Shown here: piece by piece, positions 45,075 through 53,813 of the stretch
Numbering within the stretch: position 1 is the stretch's first letter
Layout: each line of letters begins with the position of its first letter
Assembly: GCA_030528025.1 (NCBI GenBank)
Contig: JAUMZP010000001.1
Location: 1-64,000 of the forward strand
Reading direction: 5' to 3'
Origin: Candidatus Saccharimonadota bacterium
Lineage (GTDB): Bacteria; Patescibacteriota; Saccharimonadia; Saccharimonadales; Saccharimonadaceae
Length of the DNA stretch: 64,000 nt
The notes under the pieces: generated by a model
Seen by the model: the letters and a program-made list of their open reading frames with translations, nothing else
Told to the model about the DNA's origin: nothing
Databases searched by the model: none
Position numbers and translations under genes: made by a program

Positions 45075-45080
45075 TACACT
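45075..45080 (+). promoter_or_regulatory. Leaderless promoter of a 63-residue gene
   Basis: TACACT, then exactly six bases (AATGCT) and ATG at 45087. Confidence 0.5.
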
Positions 45081-45086
45081 AATGCT

Positions 45087-45278
45087 ATGGAACGTTCACC
45101 TCTATCTCATCAAATACCCGTCTCTGAAATTCGTGATGTCGAGCAGCGGCTTGACGTCCTGCAGCTTCCTGAGGCGAAGCTGCTGGTCGGCGAAGATATC
45201 AAAGCCTCACCAGAGTCACAAGGGGCAGACGAAACAGCCAATCAGCGCGCAGAATATCAACGAACTGTCTGCTGCTAG
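45087..45278 (+). CDS. Small acidic hypothetical protein
   Basis: A 63-residue reading frame encoding a hydrophilic, mostly acidic peptide (MERSPLSHQIPV... ending TVCC) with a possible helix at VEQRLDVLQLPEAKLLV. Its main support is the leaderless promoter pattern shared with established genes and a terminator about 60 bp downstream. I recognise no family. It could be a real small gene or a chance frame. Confidence 0.5.
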   Translation: MERSPLSHQIPVSEIRDVEQRLDVLQLPEAKLLVGEDIKASPESQGADETANQRAEYQRTVCC

Positions 45279-45338
45279 CATTTCGTCTCTCGGTATTTGA
45301 ATTTTGCGACTCGAGTGCAATATACGCTTTAATAAAAT

Positions 45339-45363
45339 AAGACCGATTTTCATCGGTCTTTAT
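45339..45363. terminator. Bidirectional terminator
   Basis: AAGACCGA (45339-45346) and TCGGTCTT (45353-45360) form an 8-bp stem with T-rich flanks on both strands. It serves the small rightward gene and the leftward tRNA-Asn. Confidence 0.75.
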
Positions 45364-45372
45364 CATGCATCG

Positions 45373-45447
45373 TGGCTCCGGAGACTGGGCTCGAACCAGC
45401 GACCTAATCGTTAACAGCGACCCGCTCTACCACTGAGCTACTCCGGA
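45373..45447 (-). tRNA. tRNA-Asn (anticodon GTT)
   Basis: The reverse complement folds as a 75-nt tRNA with TCCGGAG/CTCCGGA acceptor, anticodon loop CTGTTAA (anticodon GTT) on a GGTCG/CGATT stem, TTCGAGC T-loop and encoded CCA (RC of 45373-45375). Confidence 0.96.
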
Positions 45448-45457
45448 TTACTCTGTA

Positions 45458-45487
45458 AGTATACCGGTTGAAGGGGTGGTTCGTCAA
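45458..45487 (-). promoter_or_regulatory. Promoter of tRNA-Asn
   Basis: Minus strand TTGACG (45482-45487), 18-nt spacer, TATACT (45458-45463), starting about 4 nt before the tRNA. Confidence 0.8.
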
Positions 45488-45516
45488 GAGTCACGCCGCA
45501 AAATAAGCATTTTATG

Positions 45517-47283
45517 CTATGGCTGGCTACGGAATTGTTCGATCCGCTTAGTTAGCTCAGCGATATTGTTCCAACTACTGCCATCTGTCATGATGGCAAG
45601 TACATATTTGCCGTTTGAGTCATAGACAATCGCTGCGTCGTGCAGGAGACCATTCAAGAATCCAACCTTATTTGCCACCGTGCCATTCGTACCAGCAGGG
45701 ATACCCTTGCGATACACATTAGCCTTGAGTGCAGAGAGGAACCGGTCGCGGTTGGCACTACTAAAGTTCTGCCCCGCATCAAGCATTACCATAAAGCGTG
45801 CAAGGTCATTTGCTGTGGTGTATGGCCCGCCAGACTTGGCAAAGGTCGTATCTTTGAAGCCAATGTCATTGGCATCCTTTGTCACAACATCATAGCCAAT
45901 AACTTTGAGGTAATTTTCTGCACATGGGTTATCGCTTTGGCTAATCATTTTGTTGAAGCAAACTTGGTTGTCTTCCCAACGCCAGCCTGCCAACTGCTCG
46001 CGCCGAAGCACGCTATAGCCAACAAATAGTTTGTATGTACTGGCAGTAACAAATTGCTTATTGCCATTGTAGCTTGCATTGCGCTTCTTGCCATCAATTT
46101 CTAAGAATGAGACACCATACATCCCGGGGTGGTCCTCAGCATAGTGTTTGAGAAGAGCGTTGAGCCCGTCTTCGGTCGAGCTATAATTGCGGTCATATTC
46201 TACCTTGGCTGGCACCGTCTTCGTCACTGCGGCTGGCTGTGGGCGTGTTTGATTAATAAACTCCGAGAGCTGCTGCGCAGTTGCGTCAATATCCAGCGTG
46301 CGCCCTGGTTTGCCATCTGTACGTGACGTTTCGGTGAGATCGTACGTGGCAACTTTCGTGGTACCTGGGTCAATATTCACCTTTGGCGTGACATGCTTTG
46401 TGAGATAGCCAGAGGCCTGCGATGCACTAATACTTGCTACTAATGTCTTGTCCTTTGGCTGAGTAACAACCCATTGAATAACTTCATTCGCTGGCAATGT
46501 CACTATCTCGTCGTTTACTTTAAGGGCAACGCCTTTGCCGATAACCTTCGTAATTTTTTGCTCAAGAGCCTTCGCTGTATCAGTTGTAATAGCCGGGGCG
46601 ATGCCGCGCATTGGGATCTCAACGGTCGTGCCCTGTACAAGACGTGGGCTAATCGCACCAATGCTATGCGATACCGCATCACGCTGACACTCACCACCAC
46701 GCCGCGCTTGATTCACCACCAGCTTGCCATGTTCGACTTTCAGGCTCGCATCGACTGGTGCACGCTTACAGACTGGCATGATCGTCTGAGTAATATATTG
46801 CTCAGTACGCGTCGTAGTCGTTAATTTTGGCGAGCTTGGCACATCTGGCTGCCACCAGAACGACGACAACGGCATAATTCGCCACAGCAAGGGATACTGC
46901 GCCTGCGCAAGCCGGTCGGTGTTGTCTACTGTAATAGCGAGTTGCTCAATCGTCGGCGAAGCGATGGTTGTGCCATCACCCACTAGCTTTACGGAATGTT
47001 CTTGGTACGCCTGATTAAGCGTATCTGTGGCTTCTGACATTGTCTGCCAGCCAAGCGACACACCGTCGATCCGTGCATTTGGCAGCAATCGATCACTCGG
47101 GTACACCAGCTGGAATAGCACATTGAGACCAAGAATAATACCGATGGTGATATATGTTTTGCGCCGTGTCCAGCGAATACGCAGCACTGGCACACGCCAA
47201 TCGGCAAAACGAAGTTTTTCAGCAATAGTTGCCTTGCGGCGTCGGGGGTACGGACGCTGCGTGCGCGGAGGAGTGTACATCAT
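45517..47283 (-). CDS. Beta-lactamase-fold serine hydrolase with YoaR/VanW-type repeats
   Basis: A 588-residue membrane-anchored outer protein. Basic N-terminus, one membrane helix (about 44-62), then two peptidoglycan-binding-4-like regions (about 65-330) as in YoaR/VanW proteins, and a C-terminal class A beta-lactamase-like domain (about 375-585) with TASTYKLF (SxxK), SQSDNPCAEN (SDN-type) and NKVGFL in the KTG position. The third motif is altered from KTG to KVG. It may be a D,D-peptidase or a wall-sensing protein rather than a resistance enzyme. The ATG at 47283 is leaderless. Confidence 0.85.
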   Translation of the reverse strand: MMYTPPRTQRPYPRRRKATIAEKLRFADWRVPVLRIRWTRRKTYITIGIILGLNVLFQLVYPSDRLLPNARIDGVSLGWQTMSEATDTLNQAYQEHSVKLVGDGTTIASPTIEQLAITVDNTDRLAQAQYPLLWRIMPLSSFWWQPDVPSSPKLTTTTRTEQYITQTIMPVCKRAPVDASLKVEHGKLVVNQARRGGECQRDAVSHSIGAISPRLVQGTTVEIPMRGIAPAITTDTAKALEQKITKVIGKGVALKVNDEIVTLPANEVIQWVVTQPKDKTLVASISASQASGYLTKHVTPKVNIDPGTTKVATYDLTETSRTDGKPGRTLDIDATAQQLSEFINQTRPQPAAVTKTVPAKVEYDRNYSSTEDGLNALLKHYAEDHPGMYGVSFLEIDGKKRNASYNGNKQFVTASTYKLFVGYSVLRREQLAGWRWEDNQVCFNKMISQSDNPCAENYLKVIGYDVVTKDANDIGFKDTTFAKSGGPYTTANDLARFMVMLDAGQNFSSANRDRFLSALKANVYRKGIPAGTNGTVANKVGFLNGLLHDAAIVYDSNGKYVLAIMTDGSSWNNIAELTKRIEQFRSQP

Positions 47284-47289
47284 GTAGAT

Positions 47290-47298
47290 ATTATATCA
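47290..47298 (-). promoter_or_regulatory. Leaderless promoter of the beta-lactamase-fold gene
   Basis: Extended -10 TGA-TATAAT on the minus strand (hexamer 47290-47295), then exactly six bases (ATCTAC) and ATG at 47283. Confidence 0.65.
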
Positions 47299-47299
47299 T

Positions 47300-47662
47300 C
47301 TATGATGATTGGTCGCTTTGCAAAATTTCTAGTGCGCGCTGCAAAACCGCAATATCATCAGCGGCATTGTCCTGCTGCTCTAATGCACTTATTTTTGCAC
47401 GAATCACCTGCTCGACTGGCGCTACCACCACATCCGCAGCATTCTGAGTGGGTGGTACCACTTGCAAGCTACGCGCCGAGTTATCCTTTTTGACCAAAAA
47501 TCCACGAACAATCAGGCCGTTGACATGCGCTGCCACCGTACTGACCGACTTGTAATCAAAGGCGCGCATAATTTCGCGGTAGCTTGGGCCGTAGCCATTA
47601 CTCTTGATAAATGTGTCTATAAACGTCAATAATTCACGTTGTTTTCGCGTTGGGCTTGTCAT
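47300..47662 (-). CDS. LexA-type DNA-binding domain protein lacking the peptidase domain
   Basis: A 120-residue protein whose first 68 residues match the LexA winged helix (TRKQRELLTFIDTF, GYGPSYREI, YKSVSTVAAHV, VRGFLVKKDNSARSLQV). The S24 autopeptidase domain of LexA is missing; instead there is an Ala/Glu-rich helical tail (about 80-118) that could dimerise. RecA-stimulated self-cleavage would therefore be impossible. The start at 47662 has GGAGG four bases upstream and overlaps the stop of the O-antigen-ligase-like gene (ATGA), so the two are coupled. Confidence 0.85.
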   Translation of the reverse strand: MTSPTRKQRELLTFIDTFIKSNGYGPSYREIMRAFDYKSVSTVAAHVNGLIVRGFLVKKDNSARSLQVVPPTQNAADVVVAPVEQVIRAKISALEQQDNAADDIAVLQRALEILQSDQSS

Positions 47663-48957
47663 AATCCATCCTCCGTTATCGCTAGTGCTGCCAGCCCCCA
47701 CCAGAGCATCGACACAGTGTCGTCAACAAAAACTGGTAAGAACAATCCTATCACAGTTAAGCCGATTCCGCCAGCAAAACTACCGAAAGCCAGCCAATAT
47801 GACCGGCGATGCCATAATTTTACCAGTACACCAGTGGTTAATGCAACTAATAATAGTAATCCAATCCAGCCAATTTCGTGAGCAACGAACAAATAGTGGT
47901 TTTCAATGATTAGGCTCTGCCCATTGCCAAGAAGTGATGCCGAGCCAGTACTTCCTACACCAGTGCCAATCGGTTGCTGCAAGGCGCGCCCTAGGCCAGC
48001 TTGCAACGAAGTGATTCGGTCGCTGTCGGATGTTTGGGTCGGGCCATGCGTTGGGTCGTTATGCAAGATAACATTATCAATAAAGTGTGGATCCATAGTG
48101 TAGCCAATACTGCCAACAATCACCCCGCAGCCAAGTACTGCGCCAGCACCCCACAACACGATACGCCGAGATGCCTGCGACTGCCATGCCCTGACAATCG
48201 CAACAATGCCAACGCCAACCGCCACCGCGAGCAACGCACTTCGTGAATAGCTCTGCCACACGGCAAATGCCGCTAGCAGTGCCATACCACCAAGCACCCA
48301 ACGCCTCATATGCGAGATACGCCGCCATTGCAATGCGCTATACGCCACGATAAGTGTCAGGACAGTACTTGCATATGCCCCAAGTGGGTTTGGCCCACGC
48401 AGCGTGCTATTAATGCGGACATAAGCACTGTTGGAGTCAACTGTTTGGTAAGGCTCGATCGTCGTTGGCCCGTAGCCAAGCGGTACAAGCACATCACGCG
48501 GCAGGACAAGCTGCGCTGCTGCAAAGCCAATCACGATGACTGCACCCGCACCAAGCATACGCAGTAACCAGCGTCGATACTGCGGATAATTACTCACAAA
48601 CACATAGACCGCCGCACCAAGCGCCACAAAACGCAGATCAATCAACAAACCTGATAGCAATGCCAAACCAGACGTTGGCACAAGCAGCGCCACCACGCCG
48701 TGCCACAGTGCAAAGGCGAGCGCAAGCTGAATAATGCGATCACTCAGCCAACGCTGCCACTGTCGACGTAGCGTCACGTCGATAACAACAAGAAGCAAAA
48801 CAATGAGAAGCAAAACTTCCTTCCATGCCTTGACAAAGAGCGCATAATCTGGCCAATGAGCACCCACCCATACCGTCAGCAGTGCATGGATAGCCAGTCC
48901 GAAAAATATCGTACACAAAAACCAAGCCGGTATCTTTTCTCGCAATAACCGCTTCAT
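47659..48957 (-). CDS. O-antigen ligase/polymerase-like membrane protein
   Basis: A 432-residue polytopic protein with about ten to twelve membrane helices and one large outer loop (about 275-345) with HNDPTHGPTQTSDSDR and IIENHYLFVAHEIGW, the layout of the Wzy/WaaL superfamily, which polymerise or ligate lipid-linked glycans. It is divergent from the polyprenyl phosphotransferase gene next door, so both likely serve one surface polymer. A TACACT box lies eight bases before ATG, a near-leaderless start. Confidence 0.85.
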   Translation of the reverse strand: MKRLLREKIPAWFLCTIFFGLAIHALLTVWVGAHWPDYALFVKAWKEVLLLIVLLLVVIDVTLRRQWQRWLSDRIIQLALAFALWHGVVALLVPTSGLALLSGLLIDLRFVALGAAVYVFVSNYPQYRRWLLRMLGAGAVIVIGFAAAQLVLPRDVLVPLGYGPTTIEPYQTVDSNSAYVRINSTLRGPNPLGAYASTVLTLIVAYSALQWRRISHMRRWVLGGMALLAAFAVWQSYSRSALLAVAVGVGIVAIVRAWQSQASRRIVLWGAGAVLGCGVIVGSIGYTMDPHFIDNVILHNDPTHGPTQTSDSDRITSLQAGLGRALQQPIGTGVGSTGSASLLGNGQSLIIENHYLFVAHEIGWIGLLLLVALTTGVLVKLWHRRSYWLAFGSFAGGIGLTVIGLFLPVFVDDTVSMLWWGLAALAITEDGL

Positions 48958-48965
48958 CTCTTTCT

Positions 48966-48971
48966 AGTGTA
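48966..48971 (-). promoter_or_regulatory. -10 box of the O-antigen-ligase-like gene
   Basis: TACACT on the minus strand, eight bases before ATG; predicted leader about 2 nt. Confidence 0.5.
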
Positions 48972-48990
48972 GCAAACTTTCAGTAAAAAG

Positions 48991-48999
48991 TGTTATAGT
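48991..48999 (+). promoter_or_regulatory. Extended -10 promoter of the polyprenyl phosphotransferase gene
   Basis: TGT-TATAGT (hexamer 48994-48999), ten bases before ATG 49010. Confidence 0.5.
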
Positions 49000-49009
49000 A
49001 ACAGTTGTT

Positions 49010-50446
49010 ATGCCGTCAAAAAATACGAAATTTTATAGTCTCATTCTCATCGGCCTCGATTTTGTTGTGCTGATGGCGGTGTTTTTCATCGCATATTATG
49101 TCCGCACGCAAATCGATCACCGTGATTTGCTCTATACTGTCTATGCCAGCGACTACTTACTCGGCTTCGTCGTCATTGCACCAGTGTGGATTATTCTCTA
49201 TGCCTCGCTTGGGCTCTATAGCGCGAGCGTCTATAGCCGGCGACTCGTCGAATGGGGGCGACTGCTGCTTGGGACATTTATGGGTATTCTGCTCGTGATT
49301 GGCTGGGAGTATGGCACACGAATGTACATCTTTCCGGCTCGTTTGGTAGCAATGTATGTCTTTCTTGGTTCGTTTTTGGCGATCGGCACAGTGCGCGAAT
49401 TGTTTCGCCTGACGCGAAGTTGGCTCTTCCAGTACAACCATGGCGTGAACCGTGTGATGGTAATTGGGACATCGCTGGCAACGCGGGACATCGCTGAGTC
49501 GATCTCGACCACCTACAAGTCAGGTTTTCGTGTTGTGGCAATGGCTGGCCCCAAGCGCTTTGTGCCACCTGGACTCGATGTTGTTCATTTTGCATCACTC
49601 GACCCTGCCCTTGCGCAGATCAAAGAGCTCAAGATCGACACCATTATCCAAACCAACCTCTACGAAAACGAAGAAAAGAATCAAAAAGTGCTTGGTGCCG
49701 CACAGGTCAACCATATCCAATACAACTTCATCCCTGGCGAGCCAGAATTTTATACTGGCAAAAACACCATCGATGTTTTTCTTGGCTACCCAATGATTAC
49801 CGTTAGTCAAACACCACTTATTGGCTGGGGAGAAATCGCAAAGCGGATTTTCGACACAATTATTTCTGGCATACTGCTCATTGTCCTTGCCCCGCTTTTT
49901 GTACTCCTTATCATTATGCAAAAGATTTTTAACCCTGGGCCAGCATTTTATATCTCAAAGCGCCTCAGTCGCTACTCCGAGCCAATCCAGCTCATCAAGT
50001 TCCGTAGTATGGGTGCACAATATGGCAAGCAAGATGCGGCTGATGAATTCCGTGCAATGGGTCGCGACGACCTGGCTGAAGAGTATGAAAAAAATCGCAA
50101 GGTCGAACACGACCCACGCATCACTCGCTTTGGCAATTTTTTGCGGGCAACATCACTCGACGAATTACCCCAGATTTTCAACGTCTTTCGTGGTGATTTG
50201 AGCTTGGTTGGGCCGCGGCCAATTCTACCCCAAGAAGTGAAGTTTAGTTCAGCCCGCACGGCACTCTTACACAGCGTGAAGTCAGGGGTGACAGGCTTAT
50301 GGCAGGTATCTGGGCGCTCAAACCTGAGCTTCGATGAGCGGATCGAGCTTGAGCTATTTTATGCCCAAAACTGGAGCTTCTGGCTGGATATCAAGATTCT
50401 ATTCAAGACGATTGGTGTAGTGTTACGCAAGACAGGTGCAAAATAG
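49010..50446 (+). CDS. Polyprenyl glycosylphosphotransferase (WbaP/WcaJ type)
   Basis: A 478-residue enzyme that starts polysaccharide assembly by moving a sugar-1-phosphate to undecaprenyl phosphate. Four N-terminal membrane helices (about 8-115), a Rossmann-like middle domain (about 135-260), a further helix (about 285-305) and the catalytic bacterial-sugar-transferase domain with KIFNPGPAFYISKR, LIKFRSM, RFGNFLRATSLDELPQ and SLVGPRP, all signature motifs. The sugar specificity cannot be read. Convergent with the GT4 gene. Confidence 0.94.
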   Translation: MPSKNTKFYSLILIGLDFVVLMAVFFIAYYVRTQIDHRDLLYTVYASDYLLGFVVIAPVWIILYASLGLYSASVYSRRLVEWGRLLLGTFMGILLVIGWEYGTRMYIFPARLVAMYVFLGSFLAIGTVRELFRLTRSWLFQYNHGVNRVMVIGTSLATRDIAESISTTYKSGFRVVAMAGPKRFVPPGLDVVHFASLDPALAQIKELKIDTIIQTNLYENEEKNQKVLGAAQVNHIQYNFIPGEPEFYTGKNTIDVFLGYPMITVSQTPLIGWGEIAKRIFDTIISGILLIVLAPLFVLLIIMQKIFNPGPAFYISKRLSRYSEPIQLIKFRSMGAQYGKQDAADEFRAMGRDDLAEEYEKNRKVEHDPRITRFGNFLRATSLDELPQIFNVFRGDLSLVGPRPILPQEVKFSSARTALLHSVKSGVTGLWQVSGRSNLSFDERIELELFYAQNWSFWLDIKILFKTIGVVLRKTGAK

Positions 50447-50525
50447 CACATGACACTATGTCATTGTGAGGCCCGTGTAAGAGAGTAACCTCGATAGGTA
50501 TCCTCTAGTTAAGTCACAAACTATT

Positions 50526-51650
50526 CTACTGTATCATCTGGTCACGCACTACCTTGCGTAGCTTGGTTAGAAATAGCGTCTTGTCAAAACGCTGTGCGGT
50601 GCGGCGCAAGACCGTTGGGTCAAAGGTTCGTTTCTCGGCTTGCTCAATAGCTTTAGCAACGCTGATACTTGTCTGCCTGTCAAATAGCACACCCATTTCG
50701 GGTGACGTCACGATATCTGTCGTCCCACCACGTGCCAGGCCAATCACGGGTGCGCCAGCCGCTAGCGCTTCAACACTGACAATCCCAAAGTCCTCCTCTG
50801 CTGGATAGACAAAACCACGCGCTGTTGTAATAGCCTTCTCATATTCGGCATCGCTCGCATCGCCGAAGCGATTGGTGCGGAACTCAACTGTTGGACCAGC
50901 CAGGTCAACGAGCCTACTGTGCGCGGGACCATTACCAAAGACGATCAGCTTCTTGCCAAGCTTCGTCGCTGCTGTGACTGCCAAGTCGTACCGCTTGTAT
51001 GGCAACTGCCGGCCAATCGTCACATAATGATCACCCCGCTTGGCAGCAGGCGTAAACCGGTTTATATCTACTGGTGGATGAATAACTATACTATTTCGAT
51101 TGTAATATTTTTTAATGCGCTGTTGCGTCTCGGTAGAGTTTGCCAAGAAAACATCAACTTGCCGGGCCGCTTGGAGGTCTAGCTTGCGCTGGTGTGGTAC
51201 CATGAGCGGCATAAGTGTGCGAATGAGTGGATTAAGATTACCATAGCCTGGGTCGCGCCGATACTCGTTGTAGTGGCTCCAGTAGTATCGTGGTGGTGTG
51301 TGACAATAGTTGATAATAACCTGATCGGGCCGTGTCTTTCTCACTTGATGACCGTGCATGTACGAGCTAGTGAGGATGATATCAAACTCACGCAAATCAA
51401 GTCGCCGCATCGCTTTGACAGCTAGCGTTGGAAACAGCTTATAATACGTGCGCACCTTGCGCGGGATTTTTTGCAAAAATGACGGTCGAACATCAAGCTC
51501 AGCAAAGGCTGGCATTTTATCCTCATTATACATTGCGGTATAGATCGGCGCATCCGGAAAAGCTTCGTGCATAGCCAACACGACATTCTCGGCACCACCC
51601 ATTGTTGTCAAGAAGTCGCAGACAATGGCAATTTTGGGTTGTTTACTCAT
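50526..51650 (-). CDS. GT4-family glycosyltransferase
   Basis: A 374-residue GT-B glycosyltransferase. N-terminal part IAIVCDFLTTMGGAENV with the GGAE acceptor-side motif; C-terminal part with YVTIGRQLPYKRYDLAV, the donor-binding EDFGIVSVEALAAGAPVIGL (E-x7-E motif) and a final helical tail. Similar enzymes transfer mannose or other hexoses to lipid-linked glycans. The start at 51650 is six bases after a TACACT box; an upstream in-frame GTG at 51668 precedes that box and is unlikely. Confidence 0.92.
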   Translation of the reverse strand: MSKQPKIAIVCDFLTTMGGAENVVLAMHEAFPDAPIYTAMYNEDKMPAFAELDVRPSFLQKIPRKVRTYYKLFPTLAVKAMRRLDLREFDIILTSSYMHGHQVRKTRPDQVIINYCHTPPRYYWSHYNEYRRDPGYGNLNPLIRTLMPLMVPHQRKLDLQAARQVDVFLANSTETQQRIKKYYNRNSIVIHPPVDINRFTPAAKRGDHYVTIGRQLPYKRYDLAVTAATKLGKKLIVFGNGPAHSRLVDLAGPTVEFRTNRFGDASDAEYEKAITTARGFVYPAEEDFGIVSVEALAAGAPVIGLARGGTTDIVTSPEMGVLFDRQTSISVAKAIEQAEKRTFDPTVLRRTAQRFDKTLFLTKLRKVVRDQMIQ

Positions 51651-51656
51651 AGTATC

Positions 51657-51662
51657 AGTGTA
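51657..51662 (-). promoter_or_regulatory. Leaderless promoter of the GT4 gene
   Basis: TACACT on the minus strand, then exactly six bases (GATACT) and ATG at 51650. Confidence 0.6.
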
Positions 51663-51689
51663 GCGCAAAGGAGAGATTTTACCTATACC

Positions 51690-53516
51690 TTACTCCACCG
51701 TCACGCTCTTGGCAAGATTGCGCGGCTGGTCGACATCGTGCCCCCGCTCTACTGCCATATAGTAAGCAAAAAGCTGTGATATAACATTAAATAAAATTGG
51801 CGTGAGGTGCTGCAGCTTAGTTGCAACGCGCACCACTGTCTCGGCAGGTACGCGTTTATCCGTATCGGTAATAACAATTGCATGAGCACCACGTGCATTC
51901 ATCTCGATCAGATTACTCTGCGATTTTTCGTACAGCCAGTTGTCCTGCAAATAACACACTTCGAAAAAATGATCGTCGATCAGGGCAATTGGCCCATGCT
52001 TGAGCTCGCCTGCTGCATAAGCCTCAGCATGAATATAGCTTACTTCCTTAAGCTTAAGTGCGCCCTCAAGTGCAGCTGGGTAGAGTGTATCGCGACCAAT
52101 ATAAAGCGCATGATTATAGTGAGCATAATTATGTGCGATATCTTTGACGCTATCAGCTTGCTTAGCCAGCGTCTTTTTAATCTCGGCTGGTAGCATCTCA
52201 AGCTCATTGATAAACTCACCTATCAGTTGCGGGTTTGTCCCCTTGGCTGCTGCGAGCATAAGGCCAAAGATCGTCATTGCTGCCACTTGCGAAGTAAAGG
52301 CCTTGGTGCTGGCCACACTGATCTCTGCCCCCACGTGTACATATACTCCACCGTCAACTTCGCGTGCAATCGTGCTCCCCACTGCATTGACGACACCAAG
52401 GCACGTCACACCCCGTCGCTTGAGTTCCGTCAGGCAGGCCAATGTATCGGCCGTCTCACCACTCTGGCTCACAATGAGCGCAACGGTATGCTCGGGGATG
52501 TTATATGCTCGGTAGCGCAGCTCACTAGCAATCTCTACACTCACTGTTACATCATCAGTCAGTTGCTCAATAAAATAACTAGCCTGCATCCCCGCAAAAT
52601 ACGCTGTGCCACAGCCCACAATCATCACATGCTTGATCTGTCGCAATTCAGCATCACTTAAGCCTATACCGCCTAGCCGGGCATAGCGCTGCGCGGCAAT
52701 CACTCGCCCAGCCAGCGTTGCCGCAAGGCTGGTCGGTTGCTCAAATATTTCTTTGAGGAGGAAGTGGTCGTACCCCTGTTTTTGAATAGCTTGCAAATCC
52801 ATCTCTAGTGTCTCTACTTGCACATCGACCACTTGTGAATCAGTCGTTTGAAGCTCGAGACCAGTGCGGGTGCAGCGCCCTACTTCGCCATCGTGCAGAT
52901 AGACCACTTGGTTGGTATACCCCACCAAGGCCGATGCATCACTGGCAATGTACGTTTCGCCATCACCAAGCCCAACAATGAGCGGACTACCCTTGCGTGC
53001 CACAATAATCTCATTAGGGTCATTCGCTTGAACCACTGCTAAGCCATACGTGCCTACCACCATTTTGAGCGCACCTCGCACTGCCGCCAAGAGGTCTGGT
53101 GCTTGCTTGTGTAGATAGTCGATGAGCGCCGTCAATACTTCAGTATCAGTATCACTCTTAAATTCATACTCATGCGCTGCAAGCATCGTCTTGAGCGCCT
53201 GATAGTTCTCGATAATGCCATTATGTACAACGTAGATCTGCCCCACCTGATGCGGATGAGCGTTGCGTTTGCTGGGTGCCCCATGGGTTGCCCAGCGAGT
53301 GTGACCAATGCCAACCGTATCAGTCGTCTTGTGGCGAGCTGTGAGCTCATTCAGCGCAGCCACCTTGCCTTTTGTTCGGAGTAACGTTGGCGCAGCATCC
53401 TTGTCGAGTGTAACAATACCAGCACTATCATATCCGCGATATTCAAGCCGCTTGAGCTCCGTCAGCAGTACACCCTGCGCTGGTCGCGTTCCGATATATC
53501 CAACTATTCCACACAT
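51690..53516 (-). CDS. glmS: Glucosamine-fructose-6-phosphate aminotransferase
   Basis: Makes glucosamine-6-phosphate from fructose-6-phosphate and glutamine, the entry to UDP-GlcNAc and peptidoglycan. The 608-residue protein has the N-terminal nucleophile Cys (MCGIVGYIG), glutaminase motifs GHTRWATHG and HNGIIENY, and two SIS sugar-isomerase domains (MIVGCGTAYFAGMQA, VSQSGETADTLACL, SYIHAEAYAAGELKHGPIAL), ending in KSVTVE. Length is standard. The start has an AAAGGAAAAA-type ribosome site; no glmS ribozyme was recognised upstream. Confidence 0.97.
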   Translation of the reverse strand: MCGIVGYIGTRPAQGVLLTELKRLEYRGYDSAGIVTLDKDAAPTLLRTKGKVAALNELTARHKTTDTVGIGHTRWATHGAPSKRNAHPHQVGQIYVVHNGIIENYQALKTMLAAHEYEFKSDTDTEVLTALIDYLHKQAPDLLAAVRGALKMVVGTYGLAVVQANDPNEIIVARKGSPLIVGLGDGETYIASDASALVGYTNQVVYLHDGEVGRCTRTGLELQTTDSQVVDVQVETLEMDLQAIQKQGYDHFLLKEIFEQPTSLAATLAGRVIAAQRYARLGGIGLSDAELRQIKHVMIVGCGTAYFAGMQASYFIEQLTDDVTVSVEIASELRYRAYNIPEHTVALIVSQSGETADTLACLTELKRRGVTCLGVVNAVGSTIAREVDGGVYVHVGAEISVASTKAFTSQVAAMTIFGLMLAAAKGTNPQLIGEFINELEMLPAEIKKTLAKQADSVKDIAHNYAHYNHALYIGRDTLYPAALEGALKLKEVSYIHAEAYAAGELKHGPIALIDDHFFEVCYLQDNWLYEKSQSNLIEMNARGAHAIVITDTDKRVPAETVVRVATKLQHLTPILFNVISQLFAYYMAVERGHDVDQPRNLAKSVTVE

Positions 53517-53800
53517 AGATTTTTCCTTTCCTCTTGTATTATGGCGCTTTGGTCTTTGCCTTCTAGTGTACTCTCATTTTTAAATAATTTTGCAAGAATG
53601 TAAAAATTACAATGATTTTTCTCTGTTAGATTGTGTTGGTGTTTTTACATCAATAGTATTTTACCTATAAAAGATAGAGAAAAACGACAGAAAAAGCAAG
53701 GACGAATGCAGTGCTTATTTTCAGCAATAGTTAAGCTGATACACTCATACTTATAGACAAAGAATAATACGATATGTTCGACATTTTTTCGACGAAGAGG
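53517..53800. other. A+T-rich divergent intergenic region
   Basis: Nearly 300 bp between glmS and galE. I see no gene, repeat or ribozyme fold in it beyond the galE -10 box at its right edge. Confidence 0.5.
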
Positions 53801-53806
53801 TATACT
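53801..53806 (+). promoter_or_regulatory. -10 box of galE
   Basis: TATACT, seven bases (AGGTGAT) before ATG 53814; predicted leader 0-1 nt. Confidence 0.6.
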
Positions 53807-53813
53807 AGGTGAT

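Noticed and set aside
45517-47283. Acquired beta-lactamase resistance gene
   Set aside because: The hydrolase domain is fused to YoaR/VanW-type wall-binding repeats and the KTG motif is KVG; composition matches neighbours, so a housekeeping wall role is more likely.
51600-53813. glmS ribozyme or riboswitch upstream of glmS
   Set aside because: The sequence between glmS and galE shows no recognisable conserved core, though I could not run a covariance model.
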